DNA of 64,000 bases from Ruminiclostridium papyrosolvens C7 (GTDB taxonomy: Bacteria > Bacillota > Clostridia > Acetivibrionales > DSM-1351): assembly GCF_000421965.1 (NCBI RefSeq), contig NZ_ATAY01000020.1, forward strand, positions 186,001 to 250,000, written 5' to 3'. Below are positions 8,475 to 17,227 of the stretch, piece after piece. The notes under the pieces are model-generated. The model was given only the letters and a program-made list of their open reading frames with translations, had not been told where the DNA came from and did no database searches. Numbering within the stretch: position 1 is the first letter of the stretch; each line of letters starts with the position of its first letter. The position numbers and the translations under genes are program-made.

Positions 8475-8882
8475 ATGATAAATAAAAAGCACATCTTATT
8501 AATAATTGTTTCAACTATATTTTTATTATCGGGATGTACTTACGGAAGCTATAGTACTTTGAAATCTGTTGAAAACAATACTTCAAGCATGATGTCCATG
8601 AGGTATGAAAGATTTAACGGATACAATGCTACACCTATTAAAGTAAAGGAAGGCAATCCGATTGACGTAAGTGTCGATATTGTTTCAAACAAAGGGAAAC
8701 TGGACATGTCGATTACAGATGAAAAGGGACAGAGTGTTTATGAAGGTAAGGATATACCCACATCCTCCTTTTCAGTAAGACTTGATAAAGACGGGGACTA
8801 CAAACTGAAAGTTTCAGGTGAAAAGCACTCCGGTAGCTACAAAATTACATGGGGAAAGGCAAGTGAAGATAATGAAAAATAG
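8475..8882 (+). CDS. Small lipoprotein, unknown function
   Basis: 135 residues with a lipoprotein signal peptide; the lipobox LSGC places the lipidated Cys at residue 21. The mature part is beta-rich (KEGNPIDVSVDIVSNKGKLD and on), like a small Ig-like or jelly-roll fold. It is the first gene of an operon with a GntR regulator, an ABC ATPase and an ABC-2 permease, and the ribosome site GAAGGAG abuts the upstream palindrome. Its role is probably envelope-linked sensing or assistance to the transporter; this is inference from position. Confidence 0.7.
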   Translation: MINKKHILLIIVSTIFLLSGCTYGSYSTLKSVENNTSSMMSMRYERFNGYNATPIKVKEGNPIDVSVDIVSNKGKLDMSITDEKGQSVYEGKDIPTSSFSVRLDKDGDYKLKVSGEKHSGSYKITWGKASEDNEK

Positions 8883-8902
8883 CTACAAGGGGAGGTGGTG
8901 TG

Positions 8903-9292
8903 ATGGCTAATGATTTTTCATCTAATGTTCCTATATATATTCAAATAATGAATGAAGTTAAGCTAAAGATAGTTTCCGGAGTATGGGAAGCAGGACAAAG
9001 ACTTCAATCTGTCAGAGAACTGGCTGTAGAGTTTTCAGTTAATCCCAATACCATGCAGAAGGCCTTATCTGAACTTGAAAGAGAGGGCTTGTTGTATACT
9101 GAAAGAACATCTGGAAGATATGTCTCACAGGACGAGGAAAAAATAAAAAAAGCACGGGATGAGATGGCTGAAGAATACACCGGGAATTATTACAACCTGA
9201 TGAAGAAACTGGGCTATAAGAAAGAAGAAATAATATATGTAGTATCTAACAGATTAGCTGATATTGAAAAAGGAGGTCTTAAAAATGAGTAA
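8903..9292 (+). CDS. GntR-family regulator, YtrA-like
   Basis: About 129 residues. The N-terminal winged helix (residues ~8-75) has the GntR pattern PIYIQIMNEVKLKIVSG, then LQSVRELAVEFSVNPNTMQK and LEREGLLYT. The C-terminal part is only ~50 residues and helical, typical of the short YtrA subfamily that controls ABC transporter operons. ATG 8903 is chosen over GTG 8900 for better spacing from GGAGG (8891-8895). The stop overlaps the start of the ATPase gene, indicating translational coupling. The palindrome at 8413-8462 is the most likely binding site. Confidence 0.88.
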   Translation: MANDFSSNVPIYIQIMNEVKLKIVSGVWEAGQRLQSVRELAVEFSVNPNTMQKALSELEREGLLYTERTSGRYVSQDEEKIKKARDEMAEEYTGNYYNLMKKLGYKKEEIIYVVSNRLADIEKGGLKNE

Positions 9293-9983
9293 TGTAGTAG
9301 AAATAAACGCACTGCATAAGTGTTATGGGGCCAGAAAGGTGCTGGAAAATGTGTCTCTATCCTTAGAAAGTGGGACAATAGTAGGTCTGCTGGGACCAAA
9401 CGGATGCGGTAAGACATCAATGATTAAGATAATTGCAGGTATTATACAGGATTATGAAGGGCAGGTATTGATTGATGGAAGAGTGCCTGATGAGTATACA
9501 AAATCAATTGTTTCCTACCTACCTGAAAAAACATATCTTGGTGATAACTTAAGAGCTAAGGACGCTCTGAACTTCTTTGAAGATTTTTATTCTGACTTTG
9601 ACAAGGAGAAGGCAAAGAGTATGCTCTCTCAATTCAAGCTTGATCCAAATCAGAAGATTAAAAGCATGTCAAAAGGAATGCAGGAGAAAGTTCAGTTGAT
9701 TCTTGTAATGTCTAGAAAAGCAAAGGTATATTTACTTGATGAACCTCTGGGAGGACTTGATCCCGCTTCACGTAAAGCAATGCTTGACATTATACTGAAC
9801 AATTATTCCGAGGATGCAGTAGTACTTCTTTCAACTCACCTGATAAACGATGTTGAAAGAATATTTGATAGGGTAATCATGGTGGGAGAAAAAAGAATTC
9901 TGGTAGATGATACTGTTGACAATATTCGTGAGAAAAATGGTAAATCTGTTCAAGAGCTTTTTGAGGAGGTGTTCAAATGTTAG
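9285..9983 (+). CDS. ABC transporter ATP-binding protein
   Basis: 232 residues from ATG 9285 (GGAGG at 9272-9276); the in-frame upstream ATG at 9264 lacks a ribosome site. Walker A GPNGCGKTS (~40), signature MSKGMQEKVQ (~127), Walker B VYLLDEP (~150) and the switch His in STHL are all present. It is the engine of an ABC-2 exporter with the permease encoded next. It overlaps the GntR gene by 8 bases and the permease gene by 7. YtrA-type systems often respond to cell-wall stress or antimicrobial peptides; the substrate here is unknown. Confidence 0.92.
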   Translation: MSNVVEINALHKCYGARKVLENVSLSLESGTIVGLLGPNGCGKTSMIKIIAGIIQDYEGQVLIDGRVPDEYTKSIVSYLPEKTYLGDNLRAKDALNFFEDFYSDFDKEKAKSMLSQFKLDPNQKIKSMSKGMQEKVQLILVMSRKAKVYLLDEPLGGLDPASRKAMLDIILNNYSEDAVVLLSTHLINDVERIFDRVIMVGEKRILVDDTVDNIREKNGKSVQELFEEVFKC

Positions 9984-10801
9984 GAAAATTATTTAAATAC
10001 GAGGTTAAGGATACATCAAGAATAATACCTTTCTTTTATGCAATAACAGCAATTCTGGCTGGTTTGTCTCTGCTAGCCGGAAAACTGGAGTTGGGTTGGT
10101 TCAAGGTAACATCGTCGGCGCTACTGCTTTTAGTTGGAATTGCAGTATTTATTGTTACACTGGTAGTAATATGTATGAGGTTTTATAAAAACTTATACTC
10201 AAACGAAGGATACTTGAGTTTCTCATTGCCTTTAAAACCTCACCTTCATCTTGTTTCAAAGGCAATCGTATCATTTATTTGGATGATACTGAGTGTTCTG
10301 ATTTGTCTGGGAGCTTTCTTTGTTGCATTGTATGGACTGGGAGTAGATGGGAAAGTGTGGTCATCGGTTATGGACGAAATAGAAAGATATGGTATGGGGA
10401 ATTATTTATATGCAATTATACCTATGGTATGTTTATCAATACTGTATTTAATGAGCCAGATTTACTTTTCTATAACCTTGGCAAATCGTCCCAGATTTCA
10501 TAATATAGGGGCGGCAGGAGCCTCGATTCTATTGTTTCTGGCTACAAATGTAGCGCTAAAGATAGTAGAGACTATACTAACCATAATAATTCCTTTTTCA
10601 CTTTCCGTCAGCCTGACCGGCGGTTTTGATATTTCTTTAACTGCTCAGAATATGGTTGGATATTTAATGAATAATATAAACAATCAAAATCCTTCAAATA
10701 TGGTTATTGGTCTCGGAGGATATACATTTGATATAATAATGGTATGTGTCCTCTTCTATACTACAGGTCGCATGATGAATAAAAAAGTTTCCTTGAGATA
10801 A
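9977..10801 (+). CDS. ABC-2-type permease
   Basis: 274 residues with six predicted membrane helices (about residues 15-38, 45-68, 95-120, 140-165, 175-215 and 240-262). Starts MLGKLFKYEVKDTSR, a common opening for ABC-2 membrane subunits. Gene order and overlap with the ATPase gene support a complex. A strong terminator follows, closing the four-gene operon. Confidence 0.85.
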   Translation: MLGKLFKYEVKDTSRIIPFFYAITAILAGLSLLAGKLELGWFKVTSSALLLLVGIAVFIVTLVVICMRFYKNLYSNEGYLSFSLPLKPHLHLVSKAIVSFIWMILSVLICLGAFFVALYGLGVDGKVWSSVMDEIERYGMGNYLYAIIPMVCLSILYLMSQIYFSITLANRPRFHNIGAAGASILLFLATNVALKIVETILTIIIPFSLSVSLTGGFDISLTAQNMVGYLMNNINNQNPSNMVIGLGGYTFDIIMVCVLFYTTGRMMNKKVSLR

Positions 10802-10824
10802 AAGAAAATTATACAGATTAAATA

Positions 10825-10867
10825 AAACACCCGATAGAGCCAAAAATGGTATCATCGGGTGTTTTTT
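10825..10867 (+). terminator. Intrinsic terminator of the GntR/ABC operon
   Basis: AAAACACCCGAT pairs with ATCGGGTGTTTT and is followed by a T run; the loop holds a small extra hairpin. Confidence 0.88.
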
Positions 10868-11000
10868 ATACCCTTTTTTATTTTTGTCATAAAGTTGGAC
10901 AAAGCCTAATATATATAAATAAATAAATTTCGTATATGAGATTTATGCGGTTACTTAACACAAGGGTGTTAACTAAAGAAAAGCAAGGAGTGATTAACAC

Positions 11001-11972
11001 ATGACTAACGTACAATTTGAAATATTGCCTTTCCTCATCCCCGGTATCAGGGAAGTTATTCAAAAAATCAATATTAATGAGTTAAACAATATGGAAGAAA
11101 TACGGTTGCGGGCAGGAAAACCCTTAATGGTATTTTATAAAAAAAATGACTGGTTTGTCACTCAAAACGGGCGGTTAACACGTTCTTTTAGCGAGGCTTA
11201 TGTAGTGGACCAAAAAGAGATAGTCAAAACGCTGGAACTTATGAGTGAGAATTCCATTTATGCATATCAGGACGAAATAAAATCAGGTTATATTACTTTA
11301 CGGGGGGGACACAGAATAGGTCTCAGCGGCAAGGTTGTATTGCAGGAAGGCAAAATCAGAAATATAAAGGATTTTAACGGTCTGAATATTCGTATAGCAA
11401 AAGAGGTAAAGGGTTCTGCAAAACATATAATAAAATACATAATAAAAAACAGCTCTGATATATATAACACACTTATCGTCGGGCCGCCTCAATGCGGGAA
11501 GACTACCATACTTAGGGATTTGTCCAGAATGTTGAGCAGCGGTGAAACAGAATACGATTTTAGCGGTATGAAGGTTGGGATAGTTGATGAAAGGTCTGAA
11601 ATCGCAGCATGCTGTAAAGGTGTGCCTCAGAATGATGTAGGATATAGAACTGATGTTTTAGATGGTTGTCCGAAAGTATTGGGAATGGAAATGCTTTTGA
11701 GGAGCATGTCGCCTGGAATAATAATTACGGATGAGATAGGAACTCATGGTGACAGGGATGCCATACTAAAAGTGTTAAATTCCGGAATAAAAATAATAGC
11801 GTCAGCACACGGCTATAACGTAACAGAGCTAAAAATGAGGGATGAACTCCTTTCTTTGATTAAATCCGCAGCATTTGAAAGGTACATAGTACTGAGTTCC
11901 AGAAATGGGCCCGGTACACTTGAAGAAGTTGTAGACGCAGGTATGATACCGGTTTACAGGGCATCATCATAG
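11001..11972 (+). CDS. spoIIIAA: Stage III sporulation protein AA, ATPase
   Basis: 323 residues, a secretion-type (VirB11/GspE-like) ATPase made in the mother cell to power the SpoIIIA-SpoIIQ channel between mother cell and forespore. Walker A GPPQCGKTT lies near residue 160 and Walker B GIIITDEIG near 244. The N-terminal domain contains EIRLRAGKPL. It is the first of eight spoIIIA genes. In B. subtilis the operon is read by sigma-E; the spacer before this gene has a GTCATAAA that could be a -35, but I cannot make out a convincing -10. Ribosome site AAGGAGTG. Confidence 0.95.
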   Translation: MTNVQFEILPFLIPGIREVIQKININELNNMEEIRLRAGKPLMVFYKKNDWFVTQNGRLTRSFSEAYVVDQKEIVKTLELMSENSIYAYQDEIKSGYITLRGGHRIGLSGKVVLQEGKIRNIKDFNGLNIRIAKEVKGSAKHIIKYIIKNSSDIYNTLIVGPPQCGKTTILRDLSRMLSSGETEYDFSGMKVGIVDERSEIAACCKGVPQNDVGYRTDVLDGCPKVLGMEMLLRSMSPGIIITDEIGTHGDRDAILKVLNSGIKIIASAHGYNVTELKMRDELLSLIKSAAFERYIVLSSRNGPGTLEEVVDAGMIPVYRASS

Positions 11973-11987
11973 AAGGGAGCTGTAAAA

Positions 11988-12506
11988 ATGATTATAAAAA
12001 TTATCGGCTCGGCACTACTCATATGTGCCACCAGCCTTATGGGCTTTTCTCTGGCAGCAGACTGCTCTAAAAGACCTAAGGTGCTAAGAGAGCTTCAGGT
12101 ACTGATGCAAATGTTTGAAAATGAGATAAGCTATCTGTCAAATTTATTGGCGCAGTCCTTTGAAAGGATATATACAAGCTCCAAAACTGATGCCTCACTA
12201 CTTTTCAAGGAAGCGGCTGAAAACCTATCCTTACCCGGAATAACTGCAGATACAGCGTGGGAAAAGGCTGTTGAGAATACTTATTCAAAGCTGGGCTTAA
12301 ATAAGGAGGATAAGGCCATTTTGATTACCTTCGGAAAAATGCTTGGCAGTTCAGATCTGGAAGGCCAGATTAACAACATAAATCTTGTCTCATCCCAACT
12401 GAAGCTTCAGGAAATGAAAGCGGAGCAGATGAGACAAAAAAATGAAAAAATGTACAAAAGCCTTGGTGTATTAAGTGGATTGGCAATAGTAGTTGTATTA
12501 TTTTAG
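11988..12506 (+). CDS. spoIIIAB: Stage III sporulation protein AB
   Basis: 172 residues. An N-terminal membrane helix (~3-22), a long helical domain (residues 30-150) with CSKRPKVLRELQVLMQMFEN, and a C-terminal membrane helix (GLAIVVVLF). The fold is like GspF of type II secretion systems. It starts 15 bases after spoIIIAA behind AAGGGAGC. Confidence 0.93.
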   Translation: MIIKIIGSALLICATSLMGFSLAADCSKRPKVLRELQVLMQMFENEISYLSNLLAQSFERIYTSSKTDASLLFKEAAENLSLPGITADTAWEKAVENTYSKLGLNKEDKAILITFGKMLGSSDLEGQINNINLVSSQLKLQEMKAEQMRQKNEKMYKSLGVLSGLAIVVVLF

Positions 12507-12526
12507 GTACAAAGGAGTGAAGTTTT

Positions 12527-12721
12527 ATGGAAGTAGATCTCATATTTAAAATTGCAGCGATAGGCATTTTGGTTTCGGTATTGAATCAGGTTTTAATCAG
12601 GTCAGGCAGGGAAGAGCAGGCCATGATGACTACTCTGGCAGGAATAGTAGTTGTACTTTTAATGGTATCAAAACAGATTGCGGGCCTTTTTGAGGCGGTA
12701 AAAACAATGTTTCAGTTTTAA
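12527..12721 (+). CDS. spoIIIAC: Stage III sporulation protein AC
   Basis: 64 residues, two membrane helices joined by a short loop with SGREEQAMM. This is the typical size and pattern of SpoIIIAC, a small integral component of the mother cell-forespore channel. Ribosome site AAAGGAGTG before ATG 12527. Confidence 0.93.
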   Translation: MEVDLIFKIAAIGILVSVLNQVLIRSGREEQAMMTTLAGIVVVLLMVSKQIAGLFEAVKTMFQF

Positions 12722-12754
12722 CAAAAGCATTATGGATACGAGGGTACATATGAT

Positions 12755-13141
12755 ATGGATATACTTCAGATTGTTTGTATTGGTATAGTTGCGGTAGCAC
12801 TTTCATCAGTGATAAAGGTACAGAAACCGGAGCTTGCTTTGCAGGTGAGCATAATTACCGGGATTCTCATATTTATGCTTGTAGCAGTAAAGCTATCCGC
12901 AGTCATAGAATTTATAAAAACCTTCAGTCAGAAGGCTGATATAGACTCAACATATATTGCTATTTTGCTTAAAATAGTCGGAATCGCATATATAGCGGAG
13001 TTTGGAGCGGAGGTTTGCAAAGATGCAGGAGAATCGTCAATTGCATCCAAAATAGAACTTGCCGGTAAGGTTACCATAGTAGTTCTGGCAGTACCAATAA
13101 TAACATCACTCCTGGACCTGGTAGTAAAACTGATGCCATAG
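12755..13141 (+). CDS. spoIIIAD: Stage III sporulation protein AD
   Basis: 128 residues with four hydrophobic segments. Conserved features include KVQKPELALQVSIITG and EFGAEVCKDAGESSIASKIE. It follows spoIIIAC by 33 bases. A weak ribosome site (ACGAGGG) precedes it, so translation may depend on coupling. Integral component of the SpoIIIA channel. Confidence 0.93.
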   Translation: MDILQIVCIGIVAVALSSVIKVQKPELALQVSIITGILIFMLVAVKLSAVIEFIKTFSQKADIDSTYIAILLKIVGIAYIAEFGAEVCKDAGESSIASKIELAGKVTIVVLAVPIITSLLDLVVKLMP

Positions 13142-13198
13142 CAGGTATCGACATACATCACGTTAATGGCTGCTTTTAGCCTCGGAGGAATTTTACCA

Positions 13199-14395
13199 AT
13201 GAAATTAAAAAAACTTGTATTTGCAGTATTATTACTTATAACTGTTTTCTCCCCACTTTGTATACATGCAGAGACATTACATCAAAATACTGACAGTAGT
13301 ACTGAGAATGAAAAGATTCTTAACGATCAGCTCAAGGATAACTCAGGTATAAGCGACAATGTAAGAAAGTATTACGGTGAAGATTCCCAAGAACTCTTTC
13401 CGGACTTTGACCCCGGAAAAATTGTTTCCGATGCGGCAAAAGGTGATTTGAAATTCAGCTTCACAGGAGTTATTAACAGAGTAATCAGGTATCTTCTTAA
13501 AGAAGTCTTTTTAAATGCAGACATATTAATAAAGATAATAATCCTTTGTATTATTTGTGCAATACTGAAAAACCTGCAAAATTCATTTCTGAGTGAAAGT
13601 GTGGGTGAAATGGCTTTTTTCGTGTGCTACATAGTACTGGTATCAGTATTAATGGTTAGCTTCAGTACAGCTATGAAAATGTGCATGGATATTATTGATA
13701 GTATGGTGTCGTTTATGCATTCAATAATACCCCTGCTAATTACACTTCTGGCAACATCAGGAAGCATATCTTCGGCAGGTGTTTTTCAACCTGTACTGGT
13801 AATGTTGATTGAAATAGGTGCCACAGCAATTAAAAATTTTTTCATCCCGTTAATTTTTCTTATTACCATACTTAACATAGTTAATAATATTTCCGATAAG
13901 ATTCAATTAACCAAACTTGCTGGTTTTATGAAACAAATATGTACCTGGGGGCTGGGGCTTATCCTTACAATATTTATAGCAATCGTATCAATACAGGGGT
14001 CAATGGGTGCAGTGGTAGACGGCGTGACAAGCAAGACAGCAAAGTTTGCACTGGGAACATTTATACCAGTAGTAGGAAAGTATCTGGCAGATGCGGCTGA
14101 TACGGTTGTAGGTTGCACCCTTGTAATTAAAAATGCATCAGGACTTGTTGCAATGATTGGAATCCTATTAATATGCCTTGCGCCGCTTTTGAAAATTCTT
14201 GCCGTGGTTGTTTTGTACAAGCTGGCCTGTGCAGTTGTAGAGCCCATATCAGATAAGAAGATTACAAATTGCCTTAACGATATGTCAGGCTCGTTGACAT
14301 ATATATTAGGAGTAACGGCCGCTATAGCAGTTATGTTCCTAATAGCAATTACAATTGTAATAAGTACTACTAACATGTCTGCTGCAATTAGGTAA
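13199..14395 (+). CDS. spoIIIAE: Stage III sporulation protein AE
   Basis: 398 residues from ATG 13199, which has CGGAGG at a good distance; an in-frame ATG at 13166 has none. A signal-like N-terminus (MKLKKLVFAVLLLITVF) is followed by a soluble ~80-residue part with YYGEDSQELFPDFDP and then seven or more membrane helices. It is the large multispanning core of the mother cell-forespore channel. It ends 14 bases before the spoIIIAF start. Confidence 0.94.
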   Translation: MKLKKLVFAVLLLITVFSPLCIHAETLHQNTDSSTENEKILNDQLKDNSGISDNVRKYYGEDSQELFPDFDPGKIVSDAAKGDLKFSFTGVINRVIRYLLKEVFLNADILIKIIILCIICAILKNLQNSFLSESVGEMAFFVCYIVLVSVLMVSFSTAMKMCMDIIDSMVSFMHSIIPLLITLLATSGSISSAGVFQPVLVMLIEIGATAIKNFFIPLIFLITILNIVNNISDKIQLTKLAGFMKQICTWGLGLILTIFIAIVSIQGSMGAVVDGVTSKTAKFALGTFIPVVGKYLADAADTVVGCTLVIKNASGLVAMIGILLICLAPLLKILAVVVLYKLACAVVEPISDKKITNCLNDMSGSLTYILGVTAAIAVMFLIAITIVISTTNMSAAIR

Positions 14396-14409
14396 GGGAG
14401 GGTTTTCAA

Positions 14410-15052
14410 ATGCTTGAATTTTTAAGAAGCTGGATTATCAACATTGTAACAATCACAATCATTCTTGTTTTGTTTGAAATAATAATGCCTTCAGGAAAAA
14501 TAAAAAAAATAAATAAGTCTTATAGCGGGATTTATTTTGCTGATTGCTGTAATAAACCCTTTCTTAACTCTTAAAAATAAAAATTTTGACCTTGGACAGA
14601 ATGTGATATCGGATAGCATGTACATTGATAAAAATGAGCTGGAAGCCAGCAGCAAACTGTTAAAGGACAAGCAGATGAAACAGGTATCCCAGGTGTACAA
14701 GGAAAAAGTGATTAACAGTATACAGGAACAAGCCCTTAAAATTGATGGAGTTTCTCAGGCAAAAGCTGATATTGAAATCAATGAGGACTACTCTTCAAAT
14801 AAATTCGGGGAAATAACCAGAGTAAATCTGCAGATAAAACGAGGGAAAAAACAGTCGGACAGTGTAAAAATTAATTCCGTAATGCCTGTTAAAAAGATTG
14901 ATATTTCATTACCTTTTATAAAGGGAAGGAACAATAAAACACCGGAAGCACCAGTAGATGATGAAAGTAAAAAAATAACAGAACAATTAAAACAGACCAT
15001 AAATAAATCCTTTGAAATAAAAAAGGACAGTATTATTGTTATAGTTAATTAA
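14410..15052 (+). pseudogene. spoIIIAF: Stage III sporulation protein AF, frameshifted
   Basis: ATG 14410 follows GGGAGGG and encodes MLEFLRSWIINIVTITIILV, the first membrane helix of SpoIIIAF, then MPSGKIKKIN. At about 14513-14516 the frame must drop one base to continue as SLIAGFILLIAVINPF (second helix) and the soluble domain up to 15052. Read straight, the first frame stops at 14572-14574 after 54 codons, while the downstream frame has a TAA at 14510-14512. Removing one A from the AA at 14515-14516 restores one ~213-residue protein matching the family layout. A sequencing error, a true mutation or (less likely) recoding are possible. Confidence 0.85.
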
Positions 15053-15107
15053 TTTATTTTGGATAACCCATAAATTTTCGGAATAAATGGTGCAGGAGGG
15101 AATATAA

Positions 15108-15728
15108 ATGTATAAATTTAGTAAGCTTATAACGGATCTGAAAAAAAGAATAACTGCTGACGGGAGTAAAAAGGTAATTCAGAATACCGTAATAGTTGCA
15201 ATTATAGGAATAATTCTACTCATCGCAGGCAGCGTATTTTTTCAAGGCACAGACAAGAAAAACGAGAAGGTTACCCCCCAGCCTAAAAACGGGACAGAGG
15301 TTGTGGAAACATTAAGTCAGAAGGAAGGTGAAACAAAGGATAAACTGGAAAAAAGTCTGGAAGCTATCCTGTCACAAATAAAAGGAGCAGGTAAGGTTAG
15401 TGTTATGGTGACCTTTTATTCCGGTAATGAATCCGTGCCGGCTTATAACACAAAAAACAGTACAAGCGACACACAAGAGAAAGACAAGGAAGGAGGTACG
15501 AGGTCAGTTAAACAGGCAGACAGGGAGAATAGCATCATTTTCGAAGAAAGCGACGGAGTAAAAAAACCATACATAACAAAGGAACTGCTCCCCAAAGTAA
15601 AAGGTGTTGTCATAGTTGCAGACGGGGCCGGAGATGCAGAAGTCAGAAGTAGCCTGGCAAAAGCAACGGAGGCACTTTTTGAAGTGGCTTCCCACAAGAT
15701 ACAGGTGTTTGAGAGAAATAAAAACTAA
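15108..15728 (+). CDS. spoIIIAG: Stage III sporulation protein AG
   Basis: 206 residues. A single membrane helix (~24-44), then a linker and a ring-building domain of the secretin/EscJ type (roughly 75-206), with LSQIKGAGKVSVMVTFYSGN and PKVKGVVIVADGAGDAEVR. SpoIIIAG forms a large ring in the intermembrane space between mother cell and forespore. Ribosome site GGAGGG before ATG 15108. Confidence 0.94.
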   Translation: MYKFSKLITDLKKRITADGSKKVIQNTVIVAIIGIILLIAGSVFFQGTDKKNEKVTPQPKNGTEVVETLSQKEGETKDKLEKSLEAILSQIKGAGKVSVMVTFYSGNESVPAYNTKNSTSDTQEKDKEGGTRSVKQADRENSIIFEESDGVKKPYITKELLPKVKGVVIVADGAGDAEVRSSLAKATEALFEVASHKIQVFERNKN

Positions 15729-15854
15729 TTTTAAAAAATAGAAATAAACTTAAATATATATGAATATACATAATGTGTGAGACGAGCAAAAATCCTTTAG
15801 GTGAAAAGCCAAGGAGAAACAATAAACTAAAAGATTGTTAGGAGGGTCTATGTA

Positions 15855-16436
15855 ATGAATTTTTTAAAAAGAAAACAAATAATTGTACTTTCCCTTGTAC
15901 TTATGCTGTTAGTCGCAGGCTATCTGCAGTACAACTACAACAAAAGCTCACAATACAGCGAAGATGACTCCGCTCAAATTGGCGATGCAGTATATGTAGA
16001 TAATCAGGATGCATCTGATAAGGGAAATATTGACACTGCAGCTGCCGGGGATGAAGAGAAAACAGCTACCGCTTCAAAGGAAGCAAACAACTTTTTTGCT
16101 CAGGCAAAAATGGATAGGGATGTTACAAGAGACAAGGACATTGAAACAATGAAAGGTGTCTATGAAGACGATATGGCCAGCAAGGATGCAAAATCCAAGG
16201 CATATGAAAAAATGATGAAAATAGTTGAAACGTCTCAGAAAGAGGCCAATATTGAAACCCTTATCAAAGAAAAAGGTTTTAATGATGTAGTTGCATTATT
16301 TTCTGACGACGGAAGTGTAGATGTTGTTGTAAAAGCTCCCGCAATATCAAAGGCTGACTGGGCTAAAATAGCTGACATTGTTGCAAGACAGGGAAATGTT
16401 CCTTTTGATAAGATTATAATCAAGAATATGTTCTGA
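15855..16436 (+). CDS. spoIIIAH: Stage III sporulation protein AH
   Basis: 193 residues. One N-terminal membrane helix (~8-24), an acidic low-complexity linker (30-80) and a C-terminal ring-building domain (95-193) with IETLIKEKGFNDVVALFSDD. In B. subtilis this domain binds forespore SpoIIQ. It is separated from spoIIIAG by 126 bases and has a GGAGGG ribosome site. It is the last gene of the operon, with a terminator after it. Confidence 0.94.
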   Translation: MNFLKRKQIIVLSLVLMLLVAGYLQYNYNKSSQYSEDDSAQIGDAVYVDNQDASDKGNIDTAAAGDEEKTATASKEANNFFAQAKMDRDVTRDKDIETMKGVYEDDMASKDAKSKAYEKMMKIVETSQKEANIETLIKEKGFNDVVALFSDDGSVDVVVKAPAISKADWAKIADIVARQGNVPFDKIIIKNMF

Positions 16437-16465
16437 TTCTTATAATTTTATAAATAAATCAGCTC

Positions 16466-16506
16466 AAAAAGGGGTTATCTTGAAAGAGATAGCCTTTTTG
16501 TTTTTT
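16466..16506 (+). terminator. Intrinsic terminator of the spoIIIA operon
   Basis: AAAAAGGGGTTATCT pairs (with G-U pairs) with AGATAGCCTTTTT and is followed by a T-rich run. Confidence 0.8.
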
Positions 16507-16581
16507 GTAAATTTTTTAGGACAAGGAGCAACATTATTCCAGATGATTAGAAACCGCTGTTATTTAAAATACTAGTATAGA

Positions 16582-16610
16582 TTGATAATTAAGGATTGAA
16601 GTGATATAAT
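16582..16610 (+). promoter_or_regulatory. Sigma-A-type promoter upstream of asp23
   Basis: TTGATA (16582-16587), 17-base spacer, TATAAT (16605-16610), about 60 bases ahead of the Asp23-family gene. Confidence 0.65.
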
Positions 16611-16672
16611 TTTACAAGCTGTTATCCAGAAGAAATGGTAATATTGCCTGACTGATATAATGGAGGTATATT

Positions 16673-17056
16673 ATGGAAGATAATAATATAATTGATGACT
16701 ATGGTTCTGTAAAAATATCTGAGGAAGTTGTTGCCATTATCGCCGGAATTGCTGCGACTGATGTTCCTGGGGTAGCGGGAATGAGTGGTGGTATTGCAGG
16801 AGGAATCGCTGAGATTCTCGGAAGGAAGAACCTTTCAAAAGGTGTTAAAGTTGAGGTTGGAGAAAAAGAGGCAGCTATAGATTTATATATAATAGTAGAA
16901 TACGGTGCGAGAATACCTGAAGTGGCATGGGACATACAGGACAAGGTAAAAAGTACAGTACAGGAAATGACAGGACTCAATGTTGTTGAAGTTAACATTC
17001 ACATTCAGGGCGTTAACTTTGAAAAAGAGATAAAGAAGGATTCCGAAACTAAGTAG
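16673..17056 (+). CDS. Asp23/Gls24 family envelope stress response protein
   Basis: 127 residues. The Asp23 domain spans nearly the whole protein: GSVKISEEVVAIIAGIAATD, then VPGVAGMSGG, and the C-terminal GLNVVEVNIHIQGVNF. These proteins sit under the membrane through the anchor AmaP, encoded next, and are tied to envelope stress. The gene before nusB in Firmicutes is very often of this family (B. subtilis YqhY). GGAGG precedes ATG 16673. A hairpin separates it from amaP. Confidence 0.92.
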   Translation: MEDNNIIDDYGSVKISEEVVAIIAGIAATDVPGVAGMSGGIAGGIAEILGRKNLSKGVKVEVGEKEAAIDLYIIVEYGARIPEVAWDIQDKVKSTVQEMTGLNVVEVNIHIQGVNFEKEIKKDSETK

Positions 17057-17094
17057 GGTATCAATATCGGTGTTATTGGAAATAATTAAGTAAA

Positions 17095-17133
17095 GTATAT
17101 GAGAATGATTATTATCCAAACATTCTCATATAC
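17095..17133. terminator. Hairpin between asp23 and amaP
   Basis: GTATATGAGAATG pairs perfectly with CATTCTCATATAC; the following GTTTGATTTTTAT is T-rich but not a clean run. Possibly a leaky terminator. Confidence 0.65.
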
Positions 17134-17227
17134 GTTTGATTTTTATACATAATTGAAATATAATGAAATTAATTACCGAATTTATGGTATTGTTTGCTTA
17201 AAATAAAAGAATAGAGGTGAAGTTTAT

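Noticed and set aside
14502..14509. Transcriptional slippage at the A8 run as a way to rescue spoIIIAF
   Set aside because: Losing one A or gaining two in the run puts the frame directly onto the TAA at 14510-14512, so it cannot join the two parts.
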